Of a stretch of 64,000 nt of DNA, positions 28,257 through 37,724 are shown one piece after another. The DNA is from Oceanospirillaceae bacterium (GTDB lineage: Bacteria > Pseudomonadota > Gammaproteobacteria > Pseudomonadales > Balneatricaceae), in NCBI GenBank assembly GCA_013215505.1, contig JABSQZ010000007.1, forward strand, positions 217,577-281,576, given 5' to 3'. Within the stretch, counting starts at the first letter, position 1, and every line of letters starts with the position of its first letter. The position numbers were made by a program, and so were the translations under genes. The notes beneath the pieces were generated by a model that did no database searches, was not told the DNA's origin, and saw only the letters and a list, made by a program, of their open reading frames with translations.

Positions 28257-29488
28257 AAAGAATAATCTTTAATCGTTGGAAAGCCATTTAAAAGATCAAA
28301 TACCTTCCCTTGCGGTAAAACCAGCTCACGAATAAAGTTGGGATCCAGACTAAGAAAGTTACTATGCAAGACAGAAATGATCACACAATCATAAGGAGCC
28401 CCTGAGAAGTCGCTAACAATTTCATATTTATCTGAAACTGACTCTCCTACAAATGGATCCATTGCATGGACATTAGAACAAACTGATAAACGTTCAGCTA
28501 GTAGTACTGCTTTTGAGTTCCGAAGGTCCGGGCAATCCTCTTTAAATGTTAACCCCATCAATAGAATGTTCGGCTTTCTATTTGGAAATAAGCGATTGAC
28601 ACGACTGACAACTCTACCAACAACAGCTTCGTTAACCTGGCGCGCAGACGTCATTAAAGGTGTGGCTATATCATGATTAGCAGCATGCTTTATTAAATAG
28701 TAAGGGTCCACACCTATACAATGCCCACCAACCAACCCTGGACGAAACGGAATAAAGTTCCATTTTGAGCTAGCTGCTTTAATTACCTCAAAAGTATCTA
28801 TATCCAACTCGTTGAATACTGAAGATAGCTCATTCATCAAAGCAATATTGACATCCCTTTGGATATTTTCAGTTATCTTCGCTGCTTCTGCAACTTTAAT
28901 AGTAGGAGCTCGATAGGTTCCTGCCTCGATGATAGCCTGATACAGAGAGTCGACCATATCACTCGATTGTTCACAACATCCTGAAACAACCTTAGTTATC
29001 TTAGATATAGTGTTAATTCGGTCAGCAGGATTTACCCTTTCAGGACTGTACCCAAGATAAAAATCTTGTCCGTGGGTTAATCCCGAAACACTTTCAAGAA
29101 TAGGCTTACATACCTCTTCAGTACACCCTGGAAAAACTGTGGACTCATATATCACTAACCCGCCCGACGTCAAAAAACTTCCGACCAGTCTAGAAGCACT
29201 AACAAGGAAACTCAAATCTGGATTATTACTTGAGTCTACAGGAGTTGGTACTGTGACGATAAATATATCACTACCGGCAATGTCCGCCTCAAGTGAACTC
29301 CAACGGGCTGTTGATTCTCTCAATAAATCTGAAGAAACCTCCCCATTAGGATCTCTATGCTGATCAAGAAATGCCACTCTTTCCGACGAAATATCATAGC
29401 CAATAACTTCGTAACACTTTGCAAACTCAATTGCCAAAGGAAGACCTACATAGCCTAATCCCACAACACAAATTTTCTTGATAATCAT
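28253..29488 (-). CDS. UDP-sugar C6 dehydrogenase (TviB/VipA/WbpA type), first copy
   Basis: Oxidises a UDP-hexosamine (or UDP-glucose) to its uronic acid with two NAD. The 411-residue protein has [14 protein letters not shown] at the N-terminus, VTVPTPVDSSNNPDL, YESTVFPGCTEE, and the catalytic cysteine in [29 protein letters not shown] marks the C-terminal UDP-binding domain. A related, longer copy is at 36368; the two differ enough that they may have different substrates. It heads the tightly overlapped nonulosonate block and its start overlaps a tiny ORF by 1 bp. Confidence 0.92.
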   Translation of the reverse strand: MIIKKICVVGLGYVGLPLAIEFAKCYEVIGYDISSERVAFLDQHRDPNGEVSSDLLRESTARWSSLEADIAGSDIFIVTVPTPVDSSNNPDLSFLVSASRLVGSFLTSGGLVIYESTVFPGCTEEVCKPILESVSGLTHGQDFYLGYSPERVNPADRINTISKITKVVSGCCEQSSDMVDSLYQAIIEAGTYRAPTIKVAEAAKITENIQRDVNIALMNELSSVFNELDIDTFEVIKAASSKWNFIPFRPGLVGGHCIGVDPYYLIKHAANHDIATPLMTSARQVNEAVVGRVVSRVNRLFPNRKPNILLMGLTFKEDCPDLRNSKAVLLAERLSVCSNVHAMDPFVGESVSDKYEIVSDFSGAPYDCVIISVLHSNFLSLDPNFIRELVLPQGKVFDLLNGFPTIKDYSL

Positions 29489-29586
29489 TACACTAAATTC
29501 ACTTCGAAGTTTTTAACCGCTCTAGTTAAAGAATCATACAAACTTCCGTTTTTCTTACACGCACTGTTAAGAAATTTTTTATTCAT
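29488..29586 (-). CDS. Possible 32-residue leader or relic ORF coupled to the dehydrogenase gene
   Basis: A short frame from ATG at 29586 to a TAA that shares one base with the ATG of the dehydrogenase gene (TAATG). GGTGA lies four bases before the ATG, so initiation is plausible and translation would be coupled to the next gene. The peptide starts MNKKFLNSACKKNGSLYDSL. The NGSLYDSL stretch faintly resembles the start of CBS domains of nonulosonate-type nucleotidyltransferases (PtmE-like), so a relic is one possibility. No family is recognised. Confidence 0.35.
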   Translation of the reverse strand: MNKKFLNSACKKNGSLYDSLTRAVKNFEVNLV

Positions 29587-29637
29587 AGATTCACCAAATT
29601 ATCGTAACAACTCAGGCCTAACCCTCTCAGTCAAACT

Positions 29638-31416
29638 CTACATCATCGAGCGAAACTTTTCACTCTTACAAACCAGCTCGTCGTATGTTCCTTGAGCCAA
29701 AACCTTTCCCTTATCCAAATAATATATTTGATCGCATTTCCGGACAGTAGTTAAACGATGTGCAATGATAATTATTGTGAGGTCATGACTAAGATTATTA
29801 ACAGCTTCCATAACGGACTTCTCTGTCAACCCATCCAATGCACTAGTCGCTTCATCCAAAACCAAAATATCGGGCTTATGATATAAAGCTCTGGCAATTC
29901 CAATCCGTTGACGTTGCCCTCCTGACAGTCGAACCCCTCTCTCACCGATAGCGGTATAGTAGCCTTCAGGTAGCTCACTCACAAAATCGTGTAAATTAGC
30001 AATTTTCCCGGCACGCAACACTGCTGTCATATCTACTTTTTCAGGCTCGACTCCAAAAGCTATATTAGCAACGATGCTAGAATCAACAAGATAAATTGAT
30101 TGCGGAACGTAACCTATACAATTTTGCCAAGATCGCCGATTATCTTCATTTAGTTCTACCCCATCTACCTGAATAGATCCGCTAGTCACTTCTAAAAGAC
30201 CCAAAATCAAATCAATTACTGTACTCTTCCCACTTCCTGACTCCCCCACTAAAGCAATCGTATTTTTAGCTGGTATAGTTAAACTGAGTCCATTAATGGC
30301 ATTTACGGTTGAGCCATGATAGGTAAATTCAACATTCTCTAGCCTTATCGAATAATTCAAATGCATTGATTTTACATTGGCATTTTCATTTACAGCAGCA
30401 TGAGGTATAGAACGCAGGTCACTATACAGTTTATCCAGCGCAGGGCCAGAAAAATTCAACTGTGAAATAGAGTTGTATATCTGCTGAAGCGCAGGCATTA
30501 GCCGATAACCAGCAAACGCATAAAGAGATATAATTGGTAATACGCTTGAAAAGCTTTCACTTTGGGACATTAAATACAATATGACAAGTATCATTCCACC
30601 AAAAGCTATCGCTTCCAAAGCAAATCGAGGTAATTGACCAACCACCTGTGCCGCAGCCTGGCTTGCCGCATACTTTTGAGCAGGCTTAGAAAAACCGTTC
30701 AAATAGAAAAGCTCTCGCCCAGCTAATTTCACTTCTTTCACCGCACTAAATACTTCATTAATAATCTTGAAACGCAATTCATTTGCATCCAATCGCTCCT
30801 TTCCTATACGCGATAGATAACGAACAATTAACTTGAGCAAAACCCCATAAACTGTCACTAATACTAGACCAACCACCAAAGCCACAAACGGATCAATAAA
30901 AACAAGCAAACCGAGTAAAAATAAAGCAACCATACTCTGTGATATAATCGTCATCAGAGGCAGCATAGAACGGTTCACCACCTCCCCGACTTCAGAAAGT
31001 ATTGTTTTCCCTAAACCAGAACTATGCTGACTTAAAAACCAGGCATAAGGCTGCCGTAAATACCCCTCCACCAAACGTTTTCCAATACTATATTCGCTCA
31101 TGAGAACAAAACGAAGCTGAAGAAATGTAACACACGACTTCAGCACTAACGAAAATAATAGTAATGCAAAAACACAAAAACCTAAAACCACCAGAAAATC
31201 ATGATGAGTTTCGACATTAAGCTCTCTATAAACATAACCCAATACAGCATTACTTTCTATCAAAGCAGGATTCGATAAAACCGCCATAAAAGGCATAATG
31301 GACGCCACTCCTAAAGCATCAACAATAGCCATAACAACTATCAAGGACAAAAGGAAAACACCTTTGCGACGCTCACTTTGATCTAATATGTGGAATATCT
31401 TAATTATTGACTTCAT
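29638..31416 (-). CDS. ABC transporter with fused membrane and ATPase domains (MsbA/PglK-like flippase)
   Basis: A 592-residue half-transporter. Five or six membrane helices occupy about residues 20-330, followed by the nucleotide-binding domain: Walker A GESGSGKST, Q-loop region YVPQSIYL, signature LSGGQRQRIGIARAL, Walker B ILVLDEATSALD, and the H-loop IIIAHRLTT. Fused exporters of this type in glycan loci flip lipid-linked oligosaccharides (PglK, MsbA-like). No Wzx-type flippase is seen in the window, so this is the best candidate for moving the lipid-linked unit across the inner membrane. The cargo is inferred. Confidence 0.9.
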   Translation of the reverse strand: MKSIIKIFHILDQSERRKGVFLLSLIVVMAIVDALGVASIMPFMAVLSNPALIESNAVLGYVYRELNVETHHDFLVVLGFCVFALLLFSLVLKSCVTFLQLRFVLMSEYSIGKRLVEGYLRQPYAWFLSQHSSGLGKTILSEVGEVVNRSMLPLMTIISQSMVALFLLGLLVFIDPFVALVVGLVLVTVYGVLLKLIVRYLSRIGKERLDANELRFKIINEVFSAVKEVKLAGRELFYLNGFSKPAQKYAASQAAAQVVGQLPRFALEAIAFGGMILVILYLMSQSESFSSVLPIISLYAFAGYRLMPALQQIYNSISQLNFSGPALDKLYSDLRSIPHAAVNENANVKSMHLNYSIRLENVEFTYHGSTVNAINGLSLTIPAKNTIALVGESGSGKSTVIDLILGLLEVTSGSIQVDGVELNEDNRRSWQNCIGYVPQSIYLVDSSIVANIAFGVEPEKVDMTAVLRAGKIANLHDFVSELPEGYYTAIGERGVRLSGGQRQRIGIARALYHKPDILVLDEATSALDGLTEKSVMEAVNNLSHDLTIIIIAHRLTTVRKCDQIYYLDKGKVLAQGTYDELVCKSEKFRSMM

Positions 31417-31650
31417 ACATTTTTTATCTGCACAATACTTAGAATACGCAGAAGTTACACTCTCTAAAAGAACAACTATTTAATTACACTTAAGCTATAG
31501 TATATATTTATAATAAATTCGTCATAGCAAAAATATTCATACATAAATCTCAATACGCCTATCGGATGATACTTTAAAACCTTCTATACATTTTTCGCTA
31601 AAAAAACTCAAAACGGGAGCAAAAGCCTTCACCTAACTTAGCGGATCACA

Positions 31651-32619
31651 TCAACCTCGCACACTATCAGCATTTGCCAAAAACCATTCATACACCTCAC
31701 CCAATCCCGATTTTAAGCCAACTTTCGGCTTCCAACCCAAGCTTTCCAATCGTCTCACATCCAACAATTTACGAGGAGCACCATCAAGTTTAGACGCATC
31801 CCAAATTATATCACCTTCAAAGCCAACCACTTTTGCTATCATCTCAGCCAATTCACGGATCGAACAATCCACTCCAGCACCAATATTAATATGTGATAAC
31901 ATTGCATTGGTATTGTTACCGTAAGCTTTCAAATCCAGATTCATAACATGTATCGACCCAGATGCCATATCATCAACATGCAAAAATTCCCGCATAGGTA
32001 TACCTGAGCCCCATACCGTTACTGCCTGCAGGTTGTTTATTTTAGCCTCATGAAAGCGCCTAATTAGCGCGGGGATGACATGTGAGTTCTCTGGATGGAA
32101 ATTATCATTTTCTCCATACAGATTACTAGGCATTACGCTTCGATAATCACGCCCATACTGCCTATTGTAGCTTTCGCATAATTTAATCCCTGCTATTTTT
32201 GCAATCGCATATGGCTCATTGGTACTCTCCAATACACCTGTCAATAAAGCCTCTTCTTTCATTGGCTGCTCTACAGCCTTTGGATAAATACAAGAGGAGC
32301 CTAAAAATAGTAGTTTCTGTACATTATTCACGTGCGCTGCATGAATAATATTGGCCTCAATCATCAAATTTTGATAAATAAACTCAGCTGGGTATTCATT
32401 ATTTGCATAAATCCCTCCGACTTTTGCAGCAGCTAAATACACTTGGTCAATTTCTTCATTTTCAAAAAAGTCAAAAACAGCTTTCTGATCTGTAAGATCT
32501 AGCTCACTACTAGATCTTACCACCAACTCCACATTCGCCAAACCGGCGAGCTGTCTAACAATCGCTGAACCCACCATACCATTGTGGCCCGCTATATAAA
32601 TTCGATCAGCATTATTCAT
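31651..32619 (-). CDS. fcl: GDP-L-fucose synthase
   Basis: Epimerises and reduces GDP-4-keto-6-deoxymannose to GDP-L-fucose with NADPH. The 322-residue protein has [16 protein letters not shown] at the N-terminus, [11 protein letters not shown] with the catalytic Ser and Cys, [15 protein letters not shown] (YxxxK), and [23 protein letters not shown], all canonical for Fcl/WcaG. It lies two bases after gmd, whose product is its substrate. It indicates L-fucose, or a derivative, in the surface glycan. Confidence 0.95.
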   Translation of the reverse strand: MNNADRIYIAGHNGMVGSAIVRQLAGLANVELVVRSSSELDLTDQKAVFDFFENEEIDQVYLAAAKVGGIYANNEYPAEFIYQNLMIEANIIHAAHVNNVQKLLFLGSSCIYPKAVEQPMKEEALLTGVLESTNEPYAIAKIAGIKLCESYNRQYGRDYRSVMPSNLYGENDNFHPENSHVIPALIRRFHEAKINNLQAVTVWGSGIPMREFLHVDDMASGSIHVMNLDLKAYGNNTNAMLSHINIGAGVDCSIRELAEMIAKVVGFEGDIIWDASKLDGAPRKLLDVRRLESLGWKPKVGLKSGLGEVYEWFLANADSVRG

Positions 32620-32621
32620 TA

Positions 32622-33743
32622 TTAGCTCTCTACTGTGATTGGTAATTCAAAGCCATGCTGCTTTAATATCGCATGCTGTTTAGCCTTATCAAGATCATTA
32701 GCAACCATTTCACTGCACATTTCTTCTACGGTTATTTTCGGTACCCAACCAAGTTTTTCTTTTGCCTTTGTCGGGTCGCCTAATAATGTTTCTACTTCTG
32801 CAGGCCTAAAATATCGAGCGTCAACTTTGACAATAACATCACCGACCTTCAATGCAGGAGCGTTATCACCGCTAATAGCTGTTACCTTTGCTATCTCGTC
32901 GATTCCTTGGCCGGAAAACTCTAGCTCAATACCCGCCTCTCTGGCCGACAAACGAACAAATTCACGCACGCTGATTTGCTTGCCGGTTGCTATAACAAAA
33001 TCTTCAGCAACATCTTGCTGCAACATCATCCATTGCATACGCACATAATCTTTTGCATGCCCCCAATCACGCAAGGCATTCATATTACCTAAATATAAAC
33101 ACTTTTCTAAACCTTGAGAGATATTGGCGATAGCACGGGTAATTTTGCGGGTAACAAATGTTTCACCACGACGAGGAGATTCATGGTTAAATAAAATACC
33201 GTTACAAGCATACATCCCATAAGACTCACGATAATTTACCACAATCCAGTAGGCATACATTTTTGCCACTGCATAAGGAGAGCGCGGATGAAATGGAGTG
33301 GTCTCTTTTTGCGGCGTTTCCTGAACTTCACCGTAAAGCTCAGATGTCGAAGCTTGATAAAACTTTGTTTTTTTCTCAAGTCCTAAAAACCTAATAGCCT
33401 CAAGCAGACGCAATGCCCCCATAGCATCAACATCCGCTGTATATTCAGGGCATTCGAAAGAGACTGCAACATGAGATTGCGCACCTAAATTATACACTTC
33501 ATCTGGCTGTACTTCTTTAAGAATACGCGTCAAATTAGATGAGTCCGTCAGATCACCATAGTGCAAAAAAAAGCGCTGATTCTCTTCATGATTATCTTGA
33601 TATATATGATCAACACGTTCCGTATTCAATGATGATGCTCGACGTTTAATCCCGTGAACCTCATATCCTTTTTCTAATAAAAGCTCTGCTAAGTACGAGC
33701 CATCCTGCCCAGTAATCCCTGTTATTAATGCTCTTTTCTTCAT
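32622..33743 (-). CDS. gmd: GDP-mannose 4,6-dehydratase
   Basis: Converts GDP-mannose to GDP-4-keto-6-deoxymannose. The 373-residue protein has [21 protein letters not shown], the catalytic Thr and Glu in [20 protein letters not shown] (YxxxK), [19 protein letters not shown] and [10 protein letters not shown], with the expected length. It is directly followed by fcl, and GDP-mannose comes from manC. This is the canonical Gmd; the copy at 11855 is divergent. Confidence 0.96.
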   Translation of the reverse strand: MKKRALITGITGQDGSYLAELLLEKGYEVHGIKRRASSLNTERVDHIYQDNHEENQRFFLHYGDLTDSSNLTRILKEVQPDEVYNLGAQSHVAVSFECPEYTADVDAMGALRLLEAIRFLGLEKKTKFYQASTSELYGEVQETPQKETTPFHPRSPYAVAKMYAYWIVVNYRESYGMYACNGILFNHESPRRGETFVTRKITRAIANISQGLEKCLYLGNMNALRDWGHAKDYVRMQWMMLQQDVAEDFVIATGKQISVREFVRLSAREAGIELEFSGQGIDEIAKVTAISGDNAPALKVGDVIVKVDARYFRPAEVETLLGDPTKAKEKLGWVPKITVEEMCSEMVANDLDKAKQHAILKQHGFELPITVES

Positions 33744-34181
33744 AAACTTTCTTTAAACCTATTCCATTATCACCGACTTGGATGAACACAACATAAATGC
33801 AGGATAGTTTACCAGCGAAACAAACCTATTTTTTGACCCGTCGTAGCCTTAAAACCAATACCGGAATAAACAAACATTTTATTAATTCCGCACATTTCAA
33901 TTTCCAATAATACTTTGCTAGGCCTAAAACCGTCCATAGCCGATATTCACAGCTATTCGAGCCAAGACTACAACTGCAAACTCACAGCCTGCACAAGAAA
34001 CCAAGTCCATTCTTTAATTCTAACTAGATCAAATTTTGAACATTCATCTTAAAGGCCTGAATAAAGCCCTACATCATACATACAGTATTGACCTAGGTAA
34101 ATTGTATAAGCTTAAAAACATAAACCTGTATCATCCTCACTCTAATAAATTCCTTTTTCTCTACTTGTTGGTAACAATTTA
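33744..34181. other. Intergenic region between the dehydratase gene and gmd
   Basis: About 440 bases, AT-rich. It probably carries the promoter of gmd-fcl on the minus strand. Near 34165 there is a weak inverted repeat GGTAA/TTACC after the stop of the upstream gene. I did not find a JUMPstart or ops element, and no open frame with a ribosome-binding site. Confidence 0.4.
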
Positions 34182-36098
34182 TCATGAATAATTACCAGCC
34201 TGAATCCAGTCTTTAGGATCACATTGCGGCTTAAAGCCATCCACATTATCAACAAGTATTGTTCGAATTTTTTGGACCTCTTCTATTTCGACGGCTTTAT
34301 TCAGACTCTCAAGAATCTCATTTAACGCCCCCCAAAGTATCACTGTTTCTTCTGCACGCATTATCTTAGAGTGCACTGTATCGCTGACATTGTCGCCAAT
34401 TAACAATTCCTCATAAAGCTTTTCACCTGGACGCAAACCTGTAAAAGTGATTTCAATATCTCCTCCAGGATGATCTTTATCTTTCTCAACCAACCCACTC
34501 AAATGAATCATTCGTTTCGCTAATTCGACAATGCGTACCGGATCACCCATATCTAATACAAAAACATCACCACCTCTCCCCATTGCCCCCGCCTGAATAA
34601 CCAGCTCTGCCGCTTCTGGAATACTCATAAAGTATCGATTAATACGTGAATCTGTAACTGTTATCGGTCCGCCACTGGCAATTTGCTGACGAAACAGAGG
34701 CACTACAGAACCGGAAGAGCCTAATACATTGCCAAAACGCACCATGACTAATCGGGTATCACTTTGCTCTCCTGCCAACCCCTGCAAAATAAGCTCAGCA
34801 AAGCGCTTACTTGCACCCATTGTATTGGTTGGCCTTACCGCCTTATCTGTTGATATTAAAACAAAGGTTTCGACCTTACTGGCTATTGCTGCTTTTGCGC
34901 AGGCAAGGGTACCGAATACATTATTACGCACCCCCTCTGTGGTATTTCTCTCTACCATAGGTACATGCTTGTATGCCGCAGCATGATATATAGTATTCAC
35001 ATTAAATCGTAAACAGACTGCTTCGACCCGTTTTTGATCTTGTACATTACCCAGTAAAGCACATATAGGCATATCAAGAGCATAAGCCTGCAGTTCTTTT
35101 TCAATTGCATACAGACAAAATTCATTAAGCTCGTAGAGTATTAAAGCAACAGGTTGTAATTTGATAATTTGCCGGCACAACTCACTACCAATTGATCCAC
35201 CCGCACCTGTCACCATCACGGTTTTATTAGTGATATTAGCCTGTAACAAATCTGTCATAGGCTCAACTTGCTCCCGCCCTAACAAGTCAGCAATATCAAC
35301 TTCTTGAATATCAGAAATTTTAACCTTTCCATCAGCCAAATCTATTAAACTTGGCAACGTTCTAACGTGAAGTGGATAAGGTTCTAACAAGCGAATAAGT
35401 TCGCTACGACGATTACGTGATGCCGAGGGTATTGCCAATAATAGATCGGCTACGGCGTATTTTTCGATCACATGACTCAACTGGGTAAAGGGATATACTG
35501 TTAGGCCATTAATATGTTGTTTATGTAACTCAACAGCATCATCTATAAAGGCCACTGGCCGATATTGGTATGATTGTTTTAATGCGGCATCCAATTGAAC
35601 ACCCGAAGCTCCCGCACCATAAATAATTACAGGAGGCGCTAGCTTCTTACTTCTGGATAAATGACTTAATCCACTTTGAATACTATTGATCCACCAGCGC
35701 GCTATTAATCGCGATCCGCCCGCAAGCATCAACAATAGTAAGAATTGAATACCGTATACCGTACGTGGAACGCCTTGAATATTTGATATTAATACCACAA
35801 CACTAAACAACACTGTATAAAGCAAGGAAGCTTGGACAACCGTCCAAATTGCTCGCATACCCATATAACGGATGATCGCTCGATATAAACCAAATTTTAT
35901 GAAGACTGGAATAGCTATCACTGGCGCAGTTATAAATACCCACCATTGTGATTGGGGCGGAATATACATCTCACCGTAACGTAGCGAAAACGCCAGCCAC
36001 AATGAAAACATAACCGCTATGAAGTCAACAGATGCTGTTAGTATTCTTTTTATACTTCTTGGACTCGCCAATACGCTATCAATTGCTTTCTTTAACAT
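34182..36098 (-). CDS. Membrane-bound UDP-sugar 4,6-dehydratase (FlaA1/WbpM/PglF type)
   Basis: Makes a UDP-4-keto-6-deoxy-N-acetylhexosamine, the entry to QuiNAc, bacillosamine-type and nonulosonate sugars. About four N-terminal membrane helices are followed by a CoA-binding-like domain with IYGAGASGVQ, then the dehydratase domain with VTGAGGSIGSELCRQI, LISTDKAVRPTNTMGASKR (catalytic TDK and MxxxK in place of YxxxK) and RFGNVLGSSGSVVPLF. I start it at ATG 36098 because the sequence MLKKAIDSV onward matches the usual WbpM N-terminus (638 residues). Upstream in-frame starts at 36119 and 36170 (TTG) have no better ribosome-binding site. Confidence 0.9.
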   Translation of the reverse strand: MLKKAIDSVLASPRSIKRILTASVDFIAVMFSLWLAFSLRYGEMYIPPQSQWWVFITAPVIAIPVFIKFGLYRAIIRYMGMRAIWTVVQASLLYTVLFSVVVLISNIQGVPRTVYGIQFLLLLMLAGGSRLIARWWINSIQSGLSHLSRSKKLAPPVIIYGAGASGVQLDAALKQSYQYRPVAFIDDAVELHKQHINGLTVYPFTQLSHVIEKYAVADLLLAIPSASRNRRSELIRLLEPYPLHVRTLPSLIDLADGKVKISDIQEVDIADLLGREQVEPMTDLLQANITNKTVMVTGAGGSIGSELCRQIIKLQPVALILYELNEFCLYAIEKELQAYALDMPICALLGNVQDQKRVEAVCLRFNVNTIYHAAAYKHVPMVERNTTEGVRNNVFGTLACAKAAIASKVETFVLISTDKAVRPTNTMGASKRFAELILQGLAGEQSDTRLVMVRFGNVLGSSGSVVPLFRQQIASGGPITVTDSRINRYFMSIPEAAELVIQAGAMGRGGDVFVLDMGDPVRIVELAKRMIHLSGLVEKDKDHPGGDIEITFTGLRPGEKLYEELLIGDNVSDTVHSKIMRAEETVILWGALNEILESLNKAVEIEEVQKIRTILVDNVDGFKPQCDPKDWIQAGNYS

Positions 36099-36367
36099 GA
36101 TCCGATGCTGTACCTTCATTATGGGTTCGCATATAGTAACGAACTCGTTAATATTTTTTCTATTTACCAATTATCTTTTACTATGGCAGTCATTGTTCAT
36201 CATTCTGTATTTCTATAGCTATAAGTTTCCAGCCGTCAAAGGACCTACTTATAAGTGCTGTAAGCTGGTATTGGAGCAAAACAAATACATAGATAATATT
36301 GATAGCTGATTTATCTCAATCCTCAGGGGAACATTTTATTCGAAATAGCATTATCCAACTTAAATAA

Positions 36368-37642
36368 CTACAACCTTATATCAACTTCTTCTTTAGCCAA
36401 TACATATTTCAAATCATACAAAACATGGTTTGGTTTACCTAACCCATGAATAAATCCAGCCCCGATCTGAAAATATTCTTTATGGGCAACGGCAATTACA
36501 ATTGCATCATATTTGGCAAGTTTAGGCTCTATCAAAGGCAAACCATACACCTGTTGCGATTCGACGTTGCTACACCATGGATCACAAACTTCAACCTCTG
36601 CTCCGTAGTCGACAAGTTCGCGTACTATATCTATGACTTTAGTATTTCGTAAATCCGGACAGTTTTCTTTAAAAGCAAAACCCATAATAAGAACTTTCGC
36701 CCCCAGAACCTGAATTCTTTTCTTCAGCATTGCTTTCACCAACTGAGATGCAACATACTGCCCCATCCCATCGTTTAGTCTACGACCTGCAAGAATCATT
36801 GCCGGGTGATAACCAACACTTTGAGCTTTATGAGCTAAGTAATATGGATCAACACTAATACAGTGACCACCGACTAAACCAGGTCTAAAAGGTAGAAAAT
36901 TCCACTTACTGCCGGCTGCTTCGAGTACCTCTAGAGTGTCTATTTCCAATTTATTAAAAATAATCGCTAACTCATTAATCAATGCAATATTGACGTCCCG
37001 CTGCGTATTTTCAATCACCTTTGAGGCTTCTGCCACTTTTATCGAGGATGCCAAGTGTGTGCCGGCAGTGATAACCAAGTTATATACCTGATCAACATAG
37101 CCGGCGGTATCTCGATTTGATCCTGAGGTTACTTTTTTAATAGTAGAGACCCGGTGTATTTTATCCCCTGGGTTAACTCGCTCTGGACTGTATCCGATAA
37201 ATAAATCGCTATTGTAAATAAGCCCTGATCCCGCCTCCAAAATTGGCACACAGATCTCTTCAGTAGTTCCTGGATAAACTGTCGATTCGTAAACCACTAC
37301 ATCATTTTCAGCAATGACTTTGGATAACATTTCACTAGCAGATTTAAGAGAACTCAAGTCTGGCTGGTTACTTGAATCTATGGGAGTAGGTACTGTAACA
37401 ATATAAAAATTACATTGTCTGATTTGTTGCAAGTCCGCTGTGAATAATAAATTTCTAGCACTTTTCAGCTCTTCATCACTGACTTCAAGAGTCGCGTCAA
37501 CGCCTGCCGCTAAGTCAGAAATTCTTTTGACATTGACATCAAAACCCACAACTGAATGGTTCTTACCAAACTCTATAGCTAAAGGGAGACCGACGTAGCC
37601 TAAACCAATAATGGCTATCTTCAGCCCATTCAAGTCGTGCAT
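36368..37642 (-). CDS. tviB: UDP-N-acetylglucosamine 6-dehydrogenase, TviB/VipA type, second copy
   Basis: A 424-residue NDP-sugar dehydrogenase very like Vi-antigen TviB along its length: [95 protein letters not shown] with the catalytic cysteine, and the C-terminal [10 protein letters not shown]. It should produce UDP-GlcNAc uronate. A serine replaces the common glycine after GGHCI. No TviC-like 4-epimerase is adjacent, although the epimerase at 18755 could serve. It follows metK by 82 bp on the same strand. Confidence 0.92.
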   Translation of the reverse strand: MHDLNGLKIAIIGLGYVGLPLAIEFGKNHSVVGFDVNVKRISDLAAGVDATLEVSDEELKSARNLLFTADLQQIRQCNFYIVTVPTPIDSSNQPDLSSLKSASEMLSKVIAENDVVVYESTVYPGTTEEICVPILEAGSGLIYNSDLFIGYSPERVNPGDKIHRVSTIKKVTSGSNRDTAGYVDQVYNLVITAGTHLASSIKVAEASKVIENTQRDVNIALINELAIIFNKLEIDTLEVLEAAGSKWNFLPFRPGLVGGHCISVDPYYLAHKAQSVGYHPAMILAGRRLNDGMGQYVASQLVKAMLKKRIQVLGAKVLIMGFAFKENCPDLRNTKVIDIVRELVDYGAEVEVCDPWCSNVESQQVYGLPLIEPKLAKYDAIVIAVAHKEYFQIGAGFIHGLGKPNHVLYDLKYVLAKEEVDIRL

Positions 37643-37724
37643 TTATTTTTCCTAAGTATCCATTGCTAGTGATGAACTGCTGAATTGCTAATACCACAAA
37701 CTACATATGGCATTAGCTTTCCAT

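Noticed and set aside
33815..33943. Minus-strand frame of about 42 codons in the gap before gmd
   Set aside because: No ribosome-binding site near its ATG and no coupling to a neighbour; nothing protein-like beyond an open frame.
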